From Actinomycetota bacterium (GTDB lineage: Bacteria > Actinomycetota > Acidimicrobiia > Acidimicrobiales > Ilumatobacteraceae): DNA of 34,545 nucleotides. The notes below the pieces were generated by a model that searched no databases, had not been told where the DNA came from, and was given only the letters and a program-made list of their open reading frames with translations. The stretch lies in assembly GCA_005787035.1 (NCBI GenBank), contig SYCI01000009.1, positions 1 through 34,545 of the forward strand, read 5' to 3'. This document shows, piece after piece, positions 14,524 through 22,013 of this stretch. How positions within the stretch are numbered: the stretch's first letter is position 1; the number at the start of each line of letters is the position of its first letter. The position numbers were made by a program, and so were the translations under genes.

Positions 14524-15330
14524 ATGGGATCACCGTCGATCGCAAGTGTGGTGGACGATCTGATCGCCGAACACGCCGAACTCGATGTCCTGGTGGCCGG
14601 GATCGATGAGGAGCTCTGGCGGTCGGATACGCCGGCCGCGGGCTGGACGATCGCCGACTCGATCGGCCATTTGGATTTTTTCGACGAGCGGGCCCGACTC
14701 GCCCTCGTCGACCCGGCGGCCTTCGCCGCCGACCGCGACCGTCTGATGGCGTCGGCTCCACACGATCCATCGACTGACTTCGCCCGGTCGGTCACCGGAT
14801 CCGAACTTCTCGACCACTGGCGCGACCAGCGCAGCAAGCTCGTCGGTGCGGCGTTGTCAGCCGACCCCGACGCGCGGGTCCCTTGGTACGGGCCGGCGAT
14901 GTCGCTGCGATCGTTCCTGACCGCGCGGCTGATGGAGACGTGGGCGCATGGTCAGGACGTGTTCGACACACTCGGTCGGGACCGACAGCCGAGTGGGCGT
15001 CTCCGTCACGTCTGCCACATCGGCGTGCAGGCTCGGCCCTACAGCCTGATGATCAATCGACGTCCGGGCGACTCCAGCGAGATCTTCGTGTCGCTCACCG
15101 GCCCGGACGGCACGGATTGGACCTGGGGTTCACCGACGGCCCCGGGAGGCCGGGTGGTGGGTGATGCGCTCGAGTTCGCGCTCGTCGTCGTGCAGCGGCG
15201 CAACCTCGGTGACACCGCTCTCGTCGTGGAGGGTGAGTCGGCGCGCAACTGGATGGACGTCGCCCAAGCTTTCGCCGGCCCACCGGGTCCGGGCCGTGAA
15301 ACCTCGAATCCGACCCGTCGGAACGGTTAG
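14524..15330 (+). CDS. TIGR03084-type metal-binding protein (DinB/maleylpyruvate isomerase-like fold)
   Basis: 268 residues. The N-terminal half is a DinB-like four-helix bundle of the mycothiol-dependent maleylpyruvate isomerase superfamily. Likely metal ligands are H49 ([13 protein letters not shown]), E138 and H142 ([15 protein letters not shown]). The C-terminal half ([20 protein letters not shown], then [17 protein letters not shown]) matches the TIGR03084 layout with an SCP2-like end. Members are common in actinobacteria; thiol-dependent chemistry is assumed from the fold, but the reaction is not known. A CACACT sequence 6 bases before the ATG may be a weak leaderless -10 box. The stop overlaps the convergent LmbE-family gene by 4 bases. 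Confidence 0.85.
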   Translation: MGSPSIASVVDDLIAEHAELDVLVAGIDEELWRSDTPAAGWTIADSIGHLDFFDERARLALVDPAAFAADRDRLMASAPHDPSTDFARSVTGSELLDHWRDQRSKLVGAALSADPDARVPWYGPAMSLRSFLTARLMETWAHGQDVFDTLGRDRQPSGRLRHVCHIGVQARPYSLMINRRPGDSSEIFVSLTGPDGTDWTWGSPTAPGGRVVGDALEFALVVVQRRNLGDTALVVEGESARNWMDVAQAFAGPPGPGRETSNPTRRNG

Positions 15331-16109
15331 AGGTCGCCGATCTTCTTGAACAGTTCGGCCGCGCCGCGTCCGATGCGCTGACCGAGTTCGCCGGCCCGCT
15401 TCTCGATCCGAGCCGTGAAATTCTGCAACGTCGCCTGATCGACGGCCTTCATGGTGCTCTCGAACTGTGATTCATGCGCCATCAGTGCCGAGATCTTGGT
15501 GCCGAGTGAACCGGATACGTCTTCGCCGTGGTCGGCTTCGTCGGCTTCCCAGAGAAGGAGGGTCGATGGACGGTGGTGGGGGAGGCCGTGCTCGCGGAAG
15601 AAGTGCGGATCACGGGCGGCGACGATCGCATCGCACGTGAGGATGCCGGCGTGTCGATGATCGGGATGCAGGCGGTACCGCTTCCACGGATCGTGGCCGA
15701 GGACCACGTCGGGTCGTAGTCGACGGATCTCGCGGGCCACTGCGCCGCGCAGGACGAGTGAACTCTCGAGTTCGCCGTCGATCTGATCGAGGAAAACGAC
15801 CTCGCCGCGCGAGCCGAGTCGACGAGCGGCCTCTCGTTGCTCATCGCGTCGGGTGGCGACGAGCGCGACTTTGTCGGCATCGGGATTCCAGGTTCCTTTC
15901 GAACCGTCGGTGAGAACCAGATGGTGAATCATGCAGCCGTCGGCCGCCCACTTGGCGAGTGTGCCACCGCAACCGAACTCGACATCGTCCGGATGCGCTC
16001 CGATGGCCAGGGCGATGGTCGGTGTGGGGAGGTCGATACTCGAGATCGGAGCCGCTCCCGTTGCCGGAGGTTGCCCGGGGTCGTTGGCCGCCGAGGTGGT
16101 GTTGCTCAT
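15327..16109 (-). CDS. LmbE / PIG-L family N-deacetylase
   Basis: 260-residue zinc deacetylase family member. The zinc motif is GAHPDDVEFGCGGTLAKW (H39, D41 catalytic base, D42) with the second site LHPDHRHAG (H148, D150, H151). Family members remove acetyl groups from GlcNAc-type substrates such as GlcNAc-inositol (MshB, mycothiol synthesis), mycothiol conjugates (Mca) or polysaccharide intermediates. A C-terminal extension (from about residue 215) is rich in charged helices. The ATG at 16109 overlaps the cofC stop as ATGA, so translation is probably coupled; an in-frame ATG at 16121 is less likely. The convergent TIGR03084 neighbour hints at thiol metabolism, but this is weak evidence. Confidence 0.88.
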   Translation of the reverse strand: MSNTTSAANDPGQPPATGAAPISSIDLPTPTIALAIGAHPDDVEFGCGGTLAKWAADGCMIHHLVLTDGSKGTWNPDADKVALVATRRDEQREAARRLGSRGEVVFLDQIDGELESSLVLRGAVAREIRRLRPDVVLGHDPWKRYRLHPDHRHAGILTCDAIVAARDPHFFREHGLPHHRPSTLLLWEADEADHGEDVSGSLGTKISALMAHESQFESTMKAVDQATLQNFTARIEKRAGELGQRIGRGAAELFKKIGDL

Positions 16110-16738
16110 GGTGTGCTCCATCCGGGAAGAACCGAGTCGAGGAATGTTCGCACCCGAGGATCGTCGAGATCGGGTGCGGTGTCGAGGTCGAGACCGAGAT
16201 CGTCGGATTCCAACATCTCGACGCGCAGACCACGAGACGTCGCCTGCTCGATGTGAGCGGCGCACGAACCCGGTCCGTACGAGAACCGCCAGTCGGTGAA
16301 GACCCGGCGTTGTAGGAGCAGAACGTTCGTGCCGTCATTGCGGCCATCGGAAGCGATGACGATCGCATCCGGAGCTGCGTTCTCGGCTCGTGTGCCGATG
16401 ACGACTCCGAGGTCGTGGGCGAGTGGCAGATCGGCGTGGACGATCGCGAACCGCTCGGCCGCCGATCGCGATTCGATCGCCGGGCGAGCGGCGGTGAGCG
16501 ACTCGTTCAGACCGCGTGCCTCCACCAGAACCGGTTCGGCACCACGACCGATCGCCCAGTCGGCCACGTCCGGATCGTCACACACCACGAAGATCGAGAC
16601 CCCGTGCCGTGGATCGACCACGACCTCGGCGAGAGCGCGGGCGAGTCGTGCTCGTTGCTCACCGGACAGTCGTTCGGCCAAGCGGCTCTTGCCCGACGAG
16701 AACCCACGCACCGGAACGATGAGGGCGAGGTCGTTCAC
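16106..16738 (-). CDS. cofC: CofC / FbiD guanylyltransferase of coenzyme F420 synthesis
   Basis: 210 residues, the usual size. CofC/FbiD uses GTP to activate 2-phospho-L-lactate (archaea) or phosphoenolpyruvate (mycobacteria), making the unstable donor used by CofD. Visible motifs: LIVPVRGFSSGKSRLAERLS at the N-terminus (nucleotide loop), FAIVHADLPLAHD with the metal Asp, ASDGRNDGTNVLLL, and FSYGPGSCAAHIEQA. The GTG at 16738 sits 7 bases after a TAGGCT box; an upstream ATG in frame would read through that promoter. It is separated from cofD and cofE by about 10 kb and is instead coupled to the LmbE gene. Confidence 0.92.
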   Translation of the reverse strand: MNDLALIVPVRGFSSGKSRLAERLSGEQRARLARALAEVVVDPRHGVSIFVVCDDPDVADWAIGRGAEPVLVEARGLNESLTAARPAIESRSAAERFAIVHADLPLAHDLGVVIGTRAENAAPDAIVIASDGRNDGTNVLLLQRRVFTDWRFSYGPGSCAAHIEQATSRGLRVEMLESDDLGLDLDTAPDLDDPRVRTFLDSVLPGWSTP

Positions 16739-16745
16739 CCCGTTG

Positions 16746-16751
16746 AGCCTA
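16746..16751 (-). promoter_or_regulatory. -10 box for leaderless cofC
   Basis: TAGGCT on the minus strand, 7 bases before the cofC GTG. Confidence 0.55.
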
Positions 16752-16785
16752 CGGTTGCCATCGCGGGTGCTGTCCGGGCGGGCAT

Positions 16786-16819
16786 TACCCTTCGGGACGA
16801 ACACCGATGGCGGAGGAGG
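16786..16819 (+). promoter_or_regulatory. gpsA -10 box and ribosome-binding site
   Basis: TACCCT (16786-16791) is a possible -10 box. GGAGGAGG (16812-16819) ends 5 bases before ATG 16825 and lies inside the coding region of the alternative start at 16807. This makes 16825 the start. It is the strongest Shine-Dalgarno sequence in the window. Confidence 0.65.
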
Positions 16820-16824
16820 TCGAC

Positions 16825-17832
16825 ATGACGGTGAACCGCACGATGCGGGTCGCGGTGATCGGCGCCGGATCGTGGGGGACCACGGTGGCGAGCATCGTGG
16901 CCGCCAACGCCCCCACGGTGTTGTGGGGCCGTCGTCGCGATCTGGTCGACACGATGATTCGTGACCGCGTGAATCCGACCTACCTCGCGGACTTCACGCT
17001 GCCGGCCGAACTCGAATTCACCGCCGACATGGGTGAGGCCGTCGGCCGGGCCGATGTCGTGGTGATGGCGGTTCCTTCGCACGGCTTTCGCGACGTCGTG
17101 GCCGACGCGGCTCGGCACATCCGGCCATGGGTGCCCGTCGTGTCGCTCGCCAAGGGCATCGAGAGAAGTTCGCTCAAGCGCATGTCGCAGGTCGTGGCCG
17201 ACGAACTGCCCGGACATCCGGTGGCCGTCCTCACCGGACCCAATCTCGCCAAGGAGATCATGGGCGGTCAGCCGGCGGCGGCCGTGGTGGCGATCGACGA
17301 CAAAGTGATCGCCGAAGAATTGCAACGGATCTTCACGCGTCCGGCATTGCGGGTGTACACCAATCCCGATGTGATCGGTTGTGAAGTGGCCGGAGTGGCC
17401 AAGAACGTCATGGCCATCGCTTCGGGAATGGCCGCCGGTATGGGTTTTGGCGACAACACCCGGGCGACACTCATCACTCGTGGACTCGCCGAGATGACCC
17501 GACTCGGGATCGCGATGGGCGGTGAGGGTCTGACCTTCGCCGGACTCGCGGGTATGGGTGACCTCATCGCCACGTGTTCTTCGACGCAGAGTCGAAACAA
17601 CACCGTCGGGATGCGCCTCGGACAGGGCGAGTCGATCGATGCGATTCTCGCGTCCATGAACATGGTCGCCGAAGGAGTGAAGAGCTCTCCGTCGCTCCTC
17701 GATCTGGCCCGTCGTCACGGTGTGGAGATGCCGATCACCGAGCAGGTGGTTGCGGTCTGCCATCAGGGACGGCCAGCGAGCGAGGCCATGATGTTGCTGA
17801 TGCAACGCCGACGTCGGAGTGAAATTGGCTGA
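16825..17832 (+). CDS. gpsA: NAD(P)-dependent glycerol-3-phosphate dehydrogenase
   Basis: Reduces dihydroxyacetone phosphate to sn-glycerol 3-phosphate for phospholipid synthesis; 335 residues, cytosolic. The Rossmann motif is VAVIGAGSWGTTVA near the N-terminus. Other family segments are WVPVVSLAKGIE, VLTGPNLAKEI, VAGVAKNVMAIASGMAAGMGFGDNTRATLITRGLAEM (with the catalytic Lys in VAKN), GMGDLIATCSSTQSRN and MPITEQV near the end. The ATG at 16825 is preceded by GGAGGAGG at ideal spacing. The next gene starts inside the last codons, so the two are coupled. It is divergent from cofC with about 86 bases between start codons. Confidence 0.96.
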   Translation: MTVNRTMRVAVIGAGSWGTTVASIVAANAPTVLWGRRRDLVDTMIRDRVNPTYLADFTLPAELEFTADMGEAVGRADVVVMAVPSHGFRDVVADAARHIRPWVPVVSLAKGIERSSLKRMSQVVADELPGHPVAVLTGPNLAKEIMGGQPAAAVVAIDDKVIAEELQRIFTRPALRVYTNPDVIGCEVAGVAKNVMAIASGMAAGMGFGDNTRATLITRGLAEMTRLGIAMGGEGLTFAGLAGMGDLIATCSSTQSRNNTVGMRLGQGESIDAILASMNMVAEGVKSSPSLLDLARRHGVEMPITEQVVAVCHQGRPASEAMMLLMQRRRRSEIG

Positions 17833-19147
17833 GCGTTGGTGGAAGAGCCTCGGTCGTCGGGGCGCGAACGAAATTCTCGAAGTTCGTGGCTTCCCCACGG
17901 GGGTCCTCGGAGACGAGTGGCGGGCGGTCGTGACCGAGTGCGGCGATCTCGTGGACGCGCACGGAAACTTCGTGATGCGCTGGTTCGTGGCCGCCGATGA
18001 CCGTTGGCATCGACCGACCGACGAAGTCGCCGTTCGGCAACGCAACGTCGACGGTTCGGCCGTGGTGGAAACCCGGATTCGTGTACCCGGCGGCGACGTG
18101 GTCGAGACGGTGTGGTCGACGATCGCGTCCGATGGCCGCCGGTTCACCGCCGTCGAGTTCGCCAACGAATCGTCGATGCCGGTCGCCATCGCCGTGACCG
18201 GAAAGAAACTCATGACGGCGCGACCGATCGAACCGGCCCCGGCACCGGGTCTGGAGATCGACGAGCCGGTTCGCGTGTTGCCAGTGGCTCATCGCACGAA
18301 CGTGCGTGTCCTCGTGGCCCATGACGATCGCGTCGGTGACTGGCCCACGGGATGTTCGGAAGCCGGCGAAGTGGGGGCCGGATGGTTGGCCGTGGTCGGA
18401 CGGGCCGGCCGATTGTCGGTGCCCGAATTGATCGGCGGACGTTCGGTGGCCGAACTCGTGGCGGCGACTCGTTGTCGGATGGCGCTCGAGTCGATCGCCG
18501 ATGTTGCCGACCCGATCGAACGACTCCTGATGATCGACGAACGTTCGCGGATGAATCTCGACCAGGACGATCTCGTGCCGACCGTGATCGAGGCGGCCGA
18601 GTTGGTGCTGGTTCGTGCTCGTTCGGGTGGCGGTGACGCGCTCGGGATCCGCCTCGCCCTCACGGCCGCCCACCGACTGCTTCGGTCCGATCCGCGTGCG
18701 GCGACCGATCTCGTGTCGTCGGTGGCCCGATGGCGCAAGAACCGCGCCGAGAACTTTCCCGAGGCGTGGGGAGCGATCGACGCGTCCGGCCCGCTCGTCG
18801 ACTCGGGTCGTCGTCTCCCGGCAGAAGTGGCCGATCGTCTCGTGCGGTGGACGACGGGCAACACCGCAACCCTCGTACCCGATGGATTGCCACGGAGTTG
18901 GTGGGGTTCGTCGTGCGAGGTTTTCGATCTCGCCGTCGGTTCGAGTCACCGAGTGTCGTTCGCCATTCGCTGGCATGGCGAACGCCCGGCGGTGCTGTGG
19001 GAGATCTCGGGTCCGCCCGGGCTCGTTCTTCGTTCGGGTGCCGACGAGAATTGGTCGACGACGCAGGAGCGAGGTGAAGCATTGTGGGCCGCCCCGGCAC
19101 CGGTGCGATCGAGTCTCCGCGTGCAGTCGGGCGAATCGTTCGGTTGA
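17819..19147 (+). CDS. Conserved-looking protein of unknown function, coupled to gpsA
   Basis: 442 residues, no family recognised. There is no signal peptide or clear membrane helix, so it is probably cytosolic. The N-terminal part (MKLAERWWKSLGRRGANEIL, then GDEWRAVVTECGDLVDAHGN) looks beta-rich up to about residue 200, with VPGGDVVETVWSTI and FANESSMPVAIAVTGKKL. The middle (about 210-320) is helical (IADVADPIERLLMIDERSRM), and the C-terminus returns to beta strands (FAIRWHGERPAVLWEISGPP). The GTG start overlaps the end of gpsA by 14 bases; a TTG at 17825 is possible. Normal codon use and full length argue that it is a real gene. Tight coupling hints at a role near glycerophosphate or lipid metabolism, without proof. 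Confidence 0.75.
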   Translation: MKLAERWWKSLGRRGANEILEVRGFPTGVLGDEWRAVVTECGDLVDAHGNFVMRWFVAADDRWHRPTDEVAVRQRNVDGSAVVETRIRVPGGDVVETVWSTIASDGRRFTAVEFANESSMPVAIAVTGKKLMTARPIEPAPAPGLEIDEPVRVLPVAHRTNVRVLVAHDDRVGDWPTGCSEAGEVGAGWLAVVGRAGRLSVPELIGGRSVAELVAATRCRMALESIADVADPIERLLMIDERSRMNLDQDDLVPTVIEAAELVLVRARSGGGDALGIRLALTAAHRLLRSDPRAATDLVSSVARWRKNRAENFPEAWGAIDASGPLVDSGRRLPAEVADRLVRWTTGNTATLVPDGLPRSWWGSSCEVFDLAVGSSHRVSFAIRWHGERPAVLWEISGPPGLVLRSGADENWSTTQERGEALWAAPAPVRSSLRVQSGESFG

Positions 19148-19150
19148 AGT

Positions 19151-19176
19151 GCACCGCGCCCCGAAGGGCGCAGTGC
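19151..19176. terminator. GC-rich hairpin between convergent genes
   Basis: GCAC-C-GCGCCC-CGAA-GGGCGC-A-GTGC forms a 10-bp stem with one mismatch and a CGAA tetraloop, 4 bases after the upstream stop. It could stop transcription from both sides; there is no T tract. Confidence 0.45.
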
Positions 19177-19199
19177 GAACGGGACGTCCGACCGATCGC

Positions 19200-19742
19200 T
19201 CAGGCGGGTAGGGCGGCGTTCACGTTGGCCAATCGTGTCGCGATGAGCGCTTCGATCGCCGGATCGGTCGTGGATCCGTCGGCCGCGATGCATTCGGCTC
19301 CCTTGGCGATCTGAATCGCCGGTTCGTTCACCACGCTGTTGCCGAGCAAGGCGAGGATTCCCGAGAGTTGCTCGATCATGTGGGCACCGCCGGTACTACC
19401 GGCACTGCTCACGATGCTCACGACCTTGCCGCGCAACGCGTGTTGGCCGAGTGGACGCGTGGCCCAGTCGATGGCGTTCTTGAGCACGGCCGAGGGTCCG
19501 AAGTTGTACTCGGGAGCAGCCACGAAGAGTGCAGCGGAGGCCGACACCGCGTCGCGCCACTCGCGCACGATCGCCGGCGGGTCGACTTCGAGGTCTTCGT
19601 TGTAGAAGGGCAGATCGCCGAGTCGGGTCCAGTGCACGACCGTCAGGTCGGCTGGAGCGAGGCGCATCGCCATTCGCACGAGACCGGCGTTCGAGGATTC
19701 TTGGCGAAGGCTTCCGGCGATGGCGAGAACGGTTCGAGACAT
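19200..19742 (-). CDS. NADPH-dependent FMN reductase family protein
   Basis: 180-residue flavodoxin-fold oxidoreductase. The FMN phosphate loop is AGSLRQESSNAGLVR (9-23), and the second flavin motif is FVAAPEYNFGPSAVLKNAIDW (about 73-93), typical of NADPH:FMN reductases and ArsH/azoreductase-like enzymes. KVVSIVSSAGSTGGAHM follows. It is soluble and cytosolic. The ATG at 19742 has a CAGACT box 8 bases upstream, a weaker leaderless-type match. It stands alone, divergent from the glycosyltransferase run. The electron acceptor is not predictable. Confidence 0.9.
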   Translation of the reverse strand: MSRTVLAIAGSLRQESSNAGLVRMAMRLAPADLTVVHWTRLGDLPFYNEDLEVDPPAIVREWRDAVSASAALFVAAPEYNFGPSAVLKNAIDWATRPLGQHALRGKVVSIVSSAGSTGGAHMIEQLSGILALLGNSVVNEPAIQIAKGAECIAADGSTTDPAIEALIATRLANVNAALPA

Positions 19743-19827
19743 GGACGTGGAGTCTGCTGTTCCACAGGAGACATCGGCGAATCGGTCGTGCCCCCGTTCG
19801 AGGTGGTGAGGCGGGCAAGATAGGGGT

Positions 19828-20904
19828 GTGCAAGCCCCCGTGCGCGTCGCCTACACCCTCGAGCAGTGTTGGCACCGGGTCCCCGGGGGCACCGCCTCGT
19901 CGGCTCTGCGCACTGCGGTTGCGCTCAGCGATGTGCCCGGCGTGGAGATCATCGGCGTGGCCGGCCGTCACCGTCGACCGCCGAACCCGGCCTTCGTGCC
20001 GTCGGTGCCCGTGCAGCAGCTCCCGTACCGCGCTCCGTTGCTGTACGAACTGTGGCTCCGACTCGGTTGGCCACCGATCGAGCGGGCCACCGGTGCGGTC
20101 GATGTGGTGCACTGCACCGGACTGATCCCGCCGCCGAGTCGGGCACCGATGATCGCAACGCTGCACGATGTCGCGTGGCGGCATCGACCCGATCAGTTCA
20201 CCCGGCATGGGGTGCGGGTGTTCGAACGCAGCCTGGCCGAGATCCGTCGTCGGGCCGCGCTCGTGCTGTGCCCGTCGACCGCGACGATGCTCGATGCCGA
20301 GCGGGCCGGAATCGAGGTCGAACGTTTACGACTCGTTCCGTGGGGGGTCGAGAGGCACTCGGTGACCGAATCCGACAAGGTGTCGGTGCGAACCAAGTTC
20401 GGTCTCCCCGAGGAGTTCTTGTTGTTCGTCGGAACGGTCGAACCACGCAAGAACCTGCGGCGGCTCGCCGAGGCCGTGAGAAAACTCGACGTACCGCTTC
20501 CCCTCGTCGTGGCCGGAGCCAAGGGATGGGGAGATTCGGGGATCGATTCCATCGAAGGGGTGCAGTTCATCGGATTCGTTCCCGATGCCGACTTGCCGGC
20601 GCTCTACGCGTCGGCCCTCGTGTTCTGTTATCCGAGCGAGCGCGAGGGTTTCGGTATGCCGGTCCTGGAAGCGATGTCGCAAGGAGTTCCGGTCGTGACG
20701 AGCCTGGGCACCTCCACCGAAGAGGTCGCCGGCGGAGCGGCCGTCCTCGTCGATCCGTTCAGCGTGGACGACATCCGTCGCGGCATCGAGGAGGCGTTGT
20801 CACGTCGTCAGGAACTCATCGTGTGGGGGCAACGTCAGGCGGCGCGTCGCCAGTGGTCGGAAACGGCTCGCCTGACCGTGGCCGCGTATCGCGAGGTCAT
20901 CTGA
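19828..20904 (+). CDS. Family 4 glycosyltransferase (first of three in a row)
   Basis: 358-residue GT-B retaining glycosyltransferase. The acceptor-side N-terminal domain includes VDVVHCTGLIPPP and IATLHDVAWRHRPDQF; the donor-side domain includes FVGTVEPRKNLRRLAEAV (200-217) and the EX7E motif EGFGMPVLEAM (E273, E281). This resembles mannosyl- or rhamnosyl-transferases of WbaZ/RfaB type. The GTG start at 19828 lies 6 bases after CAAGAT, a weak leaderless box. Its stop overlaps the next ATG by one base (TGATG), starting a tightly coupled run of three glycosyltransferases. Sugar and acceptor are unknown; GDP-mannose-derived donors are plausible from the locus. Confidence 0.9.
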   Translation: MQAPVRVAYTLEQCWHRVPGGTASSALRTAVALSDVPGVEIIGVAGRHRRPPNPAFVPSVPVQQLPYRAPLLYELWLRLGWPPIERATGAVDVVHCTGLIPPPSRAPMIATLHDVAWRHRPDQFTRHGVRVFERSLAEIRRRAALVLCPSTATMLDAERAGIEVERLRLVPWGVERHSVTESDKVSVRTKFGLPEEFLLFVGTVEPRKNLRRLAEAVRKLDVPLPLVVAGAKGWGDSGIDSIEGVQFIGFVPDADLPALYASALVFCYPSEREGFGMPVLEAMSQGVPVVTSLGTSTEEVAGGAAVLVDPFSVDDIRRGIEEALSRRQELIVWGQRQAARRQWSETARLTVAAYREVI

Positions 20905-22013
20905 TGGCGATGCGAGGTCGCGTCGCCGTGAATCTCACGTGGTGCATTCCGGGCGTCGTGGGCGGCAGCGAGGAGTACCTCTGTCGACAGTTGCTCGGGG
21001 TCGGTGAGGCGGGGCTGTCGACGACGGTGTTCGCGCCGCGCGGATTCGCAAGGGTTCACCCGGAATTACTCGAGCACCACGAAATCATCGAGGCGCGCCA
21101 CTCGTGTACTTCGCGGCCGCGTCGGATGCTGACCGAGTCCACTTGGTTGCATCGTCGGACGCGTGGAACTTCTGTGGTGCATCACGGCGGAGGCACCCTG
21201 CCGGTGCTCTATCGGAAACCGACCTTGCTCACGATTCACGATCTTCAGTACTTGCAGTTCCCGCAGTATTTCCCGCGTCGGCGTCTCACGTACCTGCGAG
21301 CCGTGATGCCCCGCTCGGCTCTCGCCGCCGACCTGATCGCGGTTCCCACCGAGTTCGTGAAGCGCACCGTCGTCGATGCCTTCGGAGTGCCCGATCAGCG
21401 CATCGAGGTCGTCCCCCATGGTGTCGACGACTCACTCGCCCAAGATGTAGCTCCCGAGGCCGAACTTCGGGCTCGATTCGGACTCGGCCCCGAACCGATC
21501 GTCGTGATGCCGGCGGCCACCCATCCGCACAAAGGGCATCTCTTCCTCATCGACGTCGCCGACCGACATTGGTCGCACCAAGGCGTGCGTCTCGTGTTGA
21601 TGGGTGGCCCGGGCGCGTCGGAGTCCGCGGTTCGTCAGCGACTCGACGACGAGCGGGTGGCGCGTTGGGTCACCCATCTCGGAAGGGTGTCCGATCGCGA
21701 CCGGAACGGATTGATCGCCATGGCGACCGCTCTGGCCTTTCCCAGTGAATACGAGGGATTCGGAGCTCCGGTGATCGAAGCGATGCGGCTCGGGGTGCCG
21801 GTGGTCAGTAGCGATCGGGCGTGTCTACCCGAGGTCGTCGGTGACGCCGGTGTGGTTCTGTCGCTGCAAGAGGATCTCTGGGCCGCGGTGCCCGATCTCG
21901 TGGCCGCCCGCCGCGACGAACTCATCGCAAGTGGCCGCCGACGCGTCGAAGCTTTCACCATCCGCGCGTCGGGGGAGGCACTCGCGCGCGCGTATCGAAG
22001 GCTCGGAGCATGA
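20904..22013 (+). CDS. Family 4 glycosyltransferase (second)
   Basis: 369 residues, GT-B fold. N-terminal features are LTWCIPGVVGGSEEYLCRQL (11-30) and TIHDLQYLQFPQYF (110-123); the donor-binding part has MPAATHPHKGHLFLIDV (202-218) and the EX7E motif EGFGAPVIEAM (E284, E292). It is close in layout to its upstream neighbour, so the two may be old paralogues adding similar sugars. The start is ATG 20904, sharing one base with the upstream stop; the frame is open far upstream, but that part is a shadow of the first glycosyltransferase. Overlaps the third gene by 4 bases. Confidence 0.9.
   Translation: MAMRGRVAVNLTWCIPGVVGGSEEYLCRQLLGVGEAGLSTTVFAPRGFARVHPELLEHHEIIEARHSCTSRPRRMLTESTWLHRRTRGTSVVHHGGGTLPVLYRKPTLLTIHDLQYLQFPQYFPRRRLTYLRAVMPRSALAADLIAVPTEFVKRTVVDAFGVPDQRIEVVPHGVDDSLAQDVAPEAELRARFGLGPEPIVVMPAATHPHKGHLFLIDVADRHWSHQGVRLVLMGGPGASESAVRQRLDDERVARWVTHLGRVSDRDRNGLIAMATALAFPSEYEGFGAPVIEAMRLGVPVVSSDRACLPEVVGDAGVVLSLQEDLWAAVPDLVAARRDELIASGRRRVEAFTIRASGEALARAYRRLGA

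Noticed and set aside
16735-18213. 492-codon minus-strand frame over gpsA
   Set aside because: gpsA on the plus strand has all family motifs and a perfect ribosome-binding site; the minus frame is His/Arg-rich and featureless.
17735-18976. 413-codon minus-strand frame over the unknown gpsA-coupled gene
   Set aside because: Because the plus-strand gene has no known family, the opposite frame was considered. Its composition is Arg/His/Gly-rich and unlike a folded protein, while the plus frame has balanced composition, alternating beta and helical stretches and a coupled start.
19866-20903. Upstream extension of the second GT4
   Set aside because: It overlaps the first GT4 in another frame and is Arg-rich without motifs; the ATG at 20904 joined by TGATG is the natural start.
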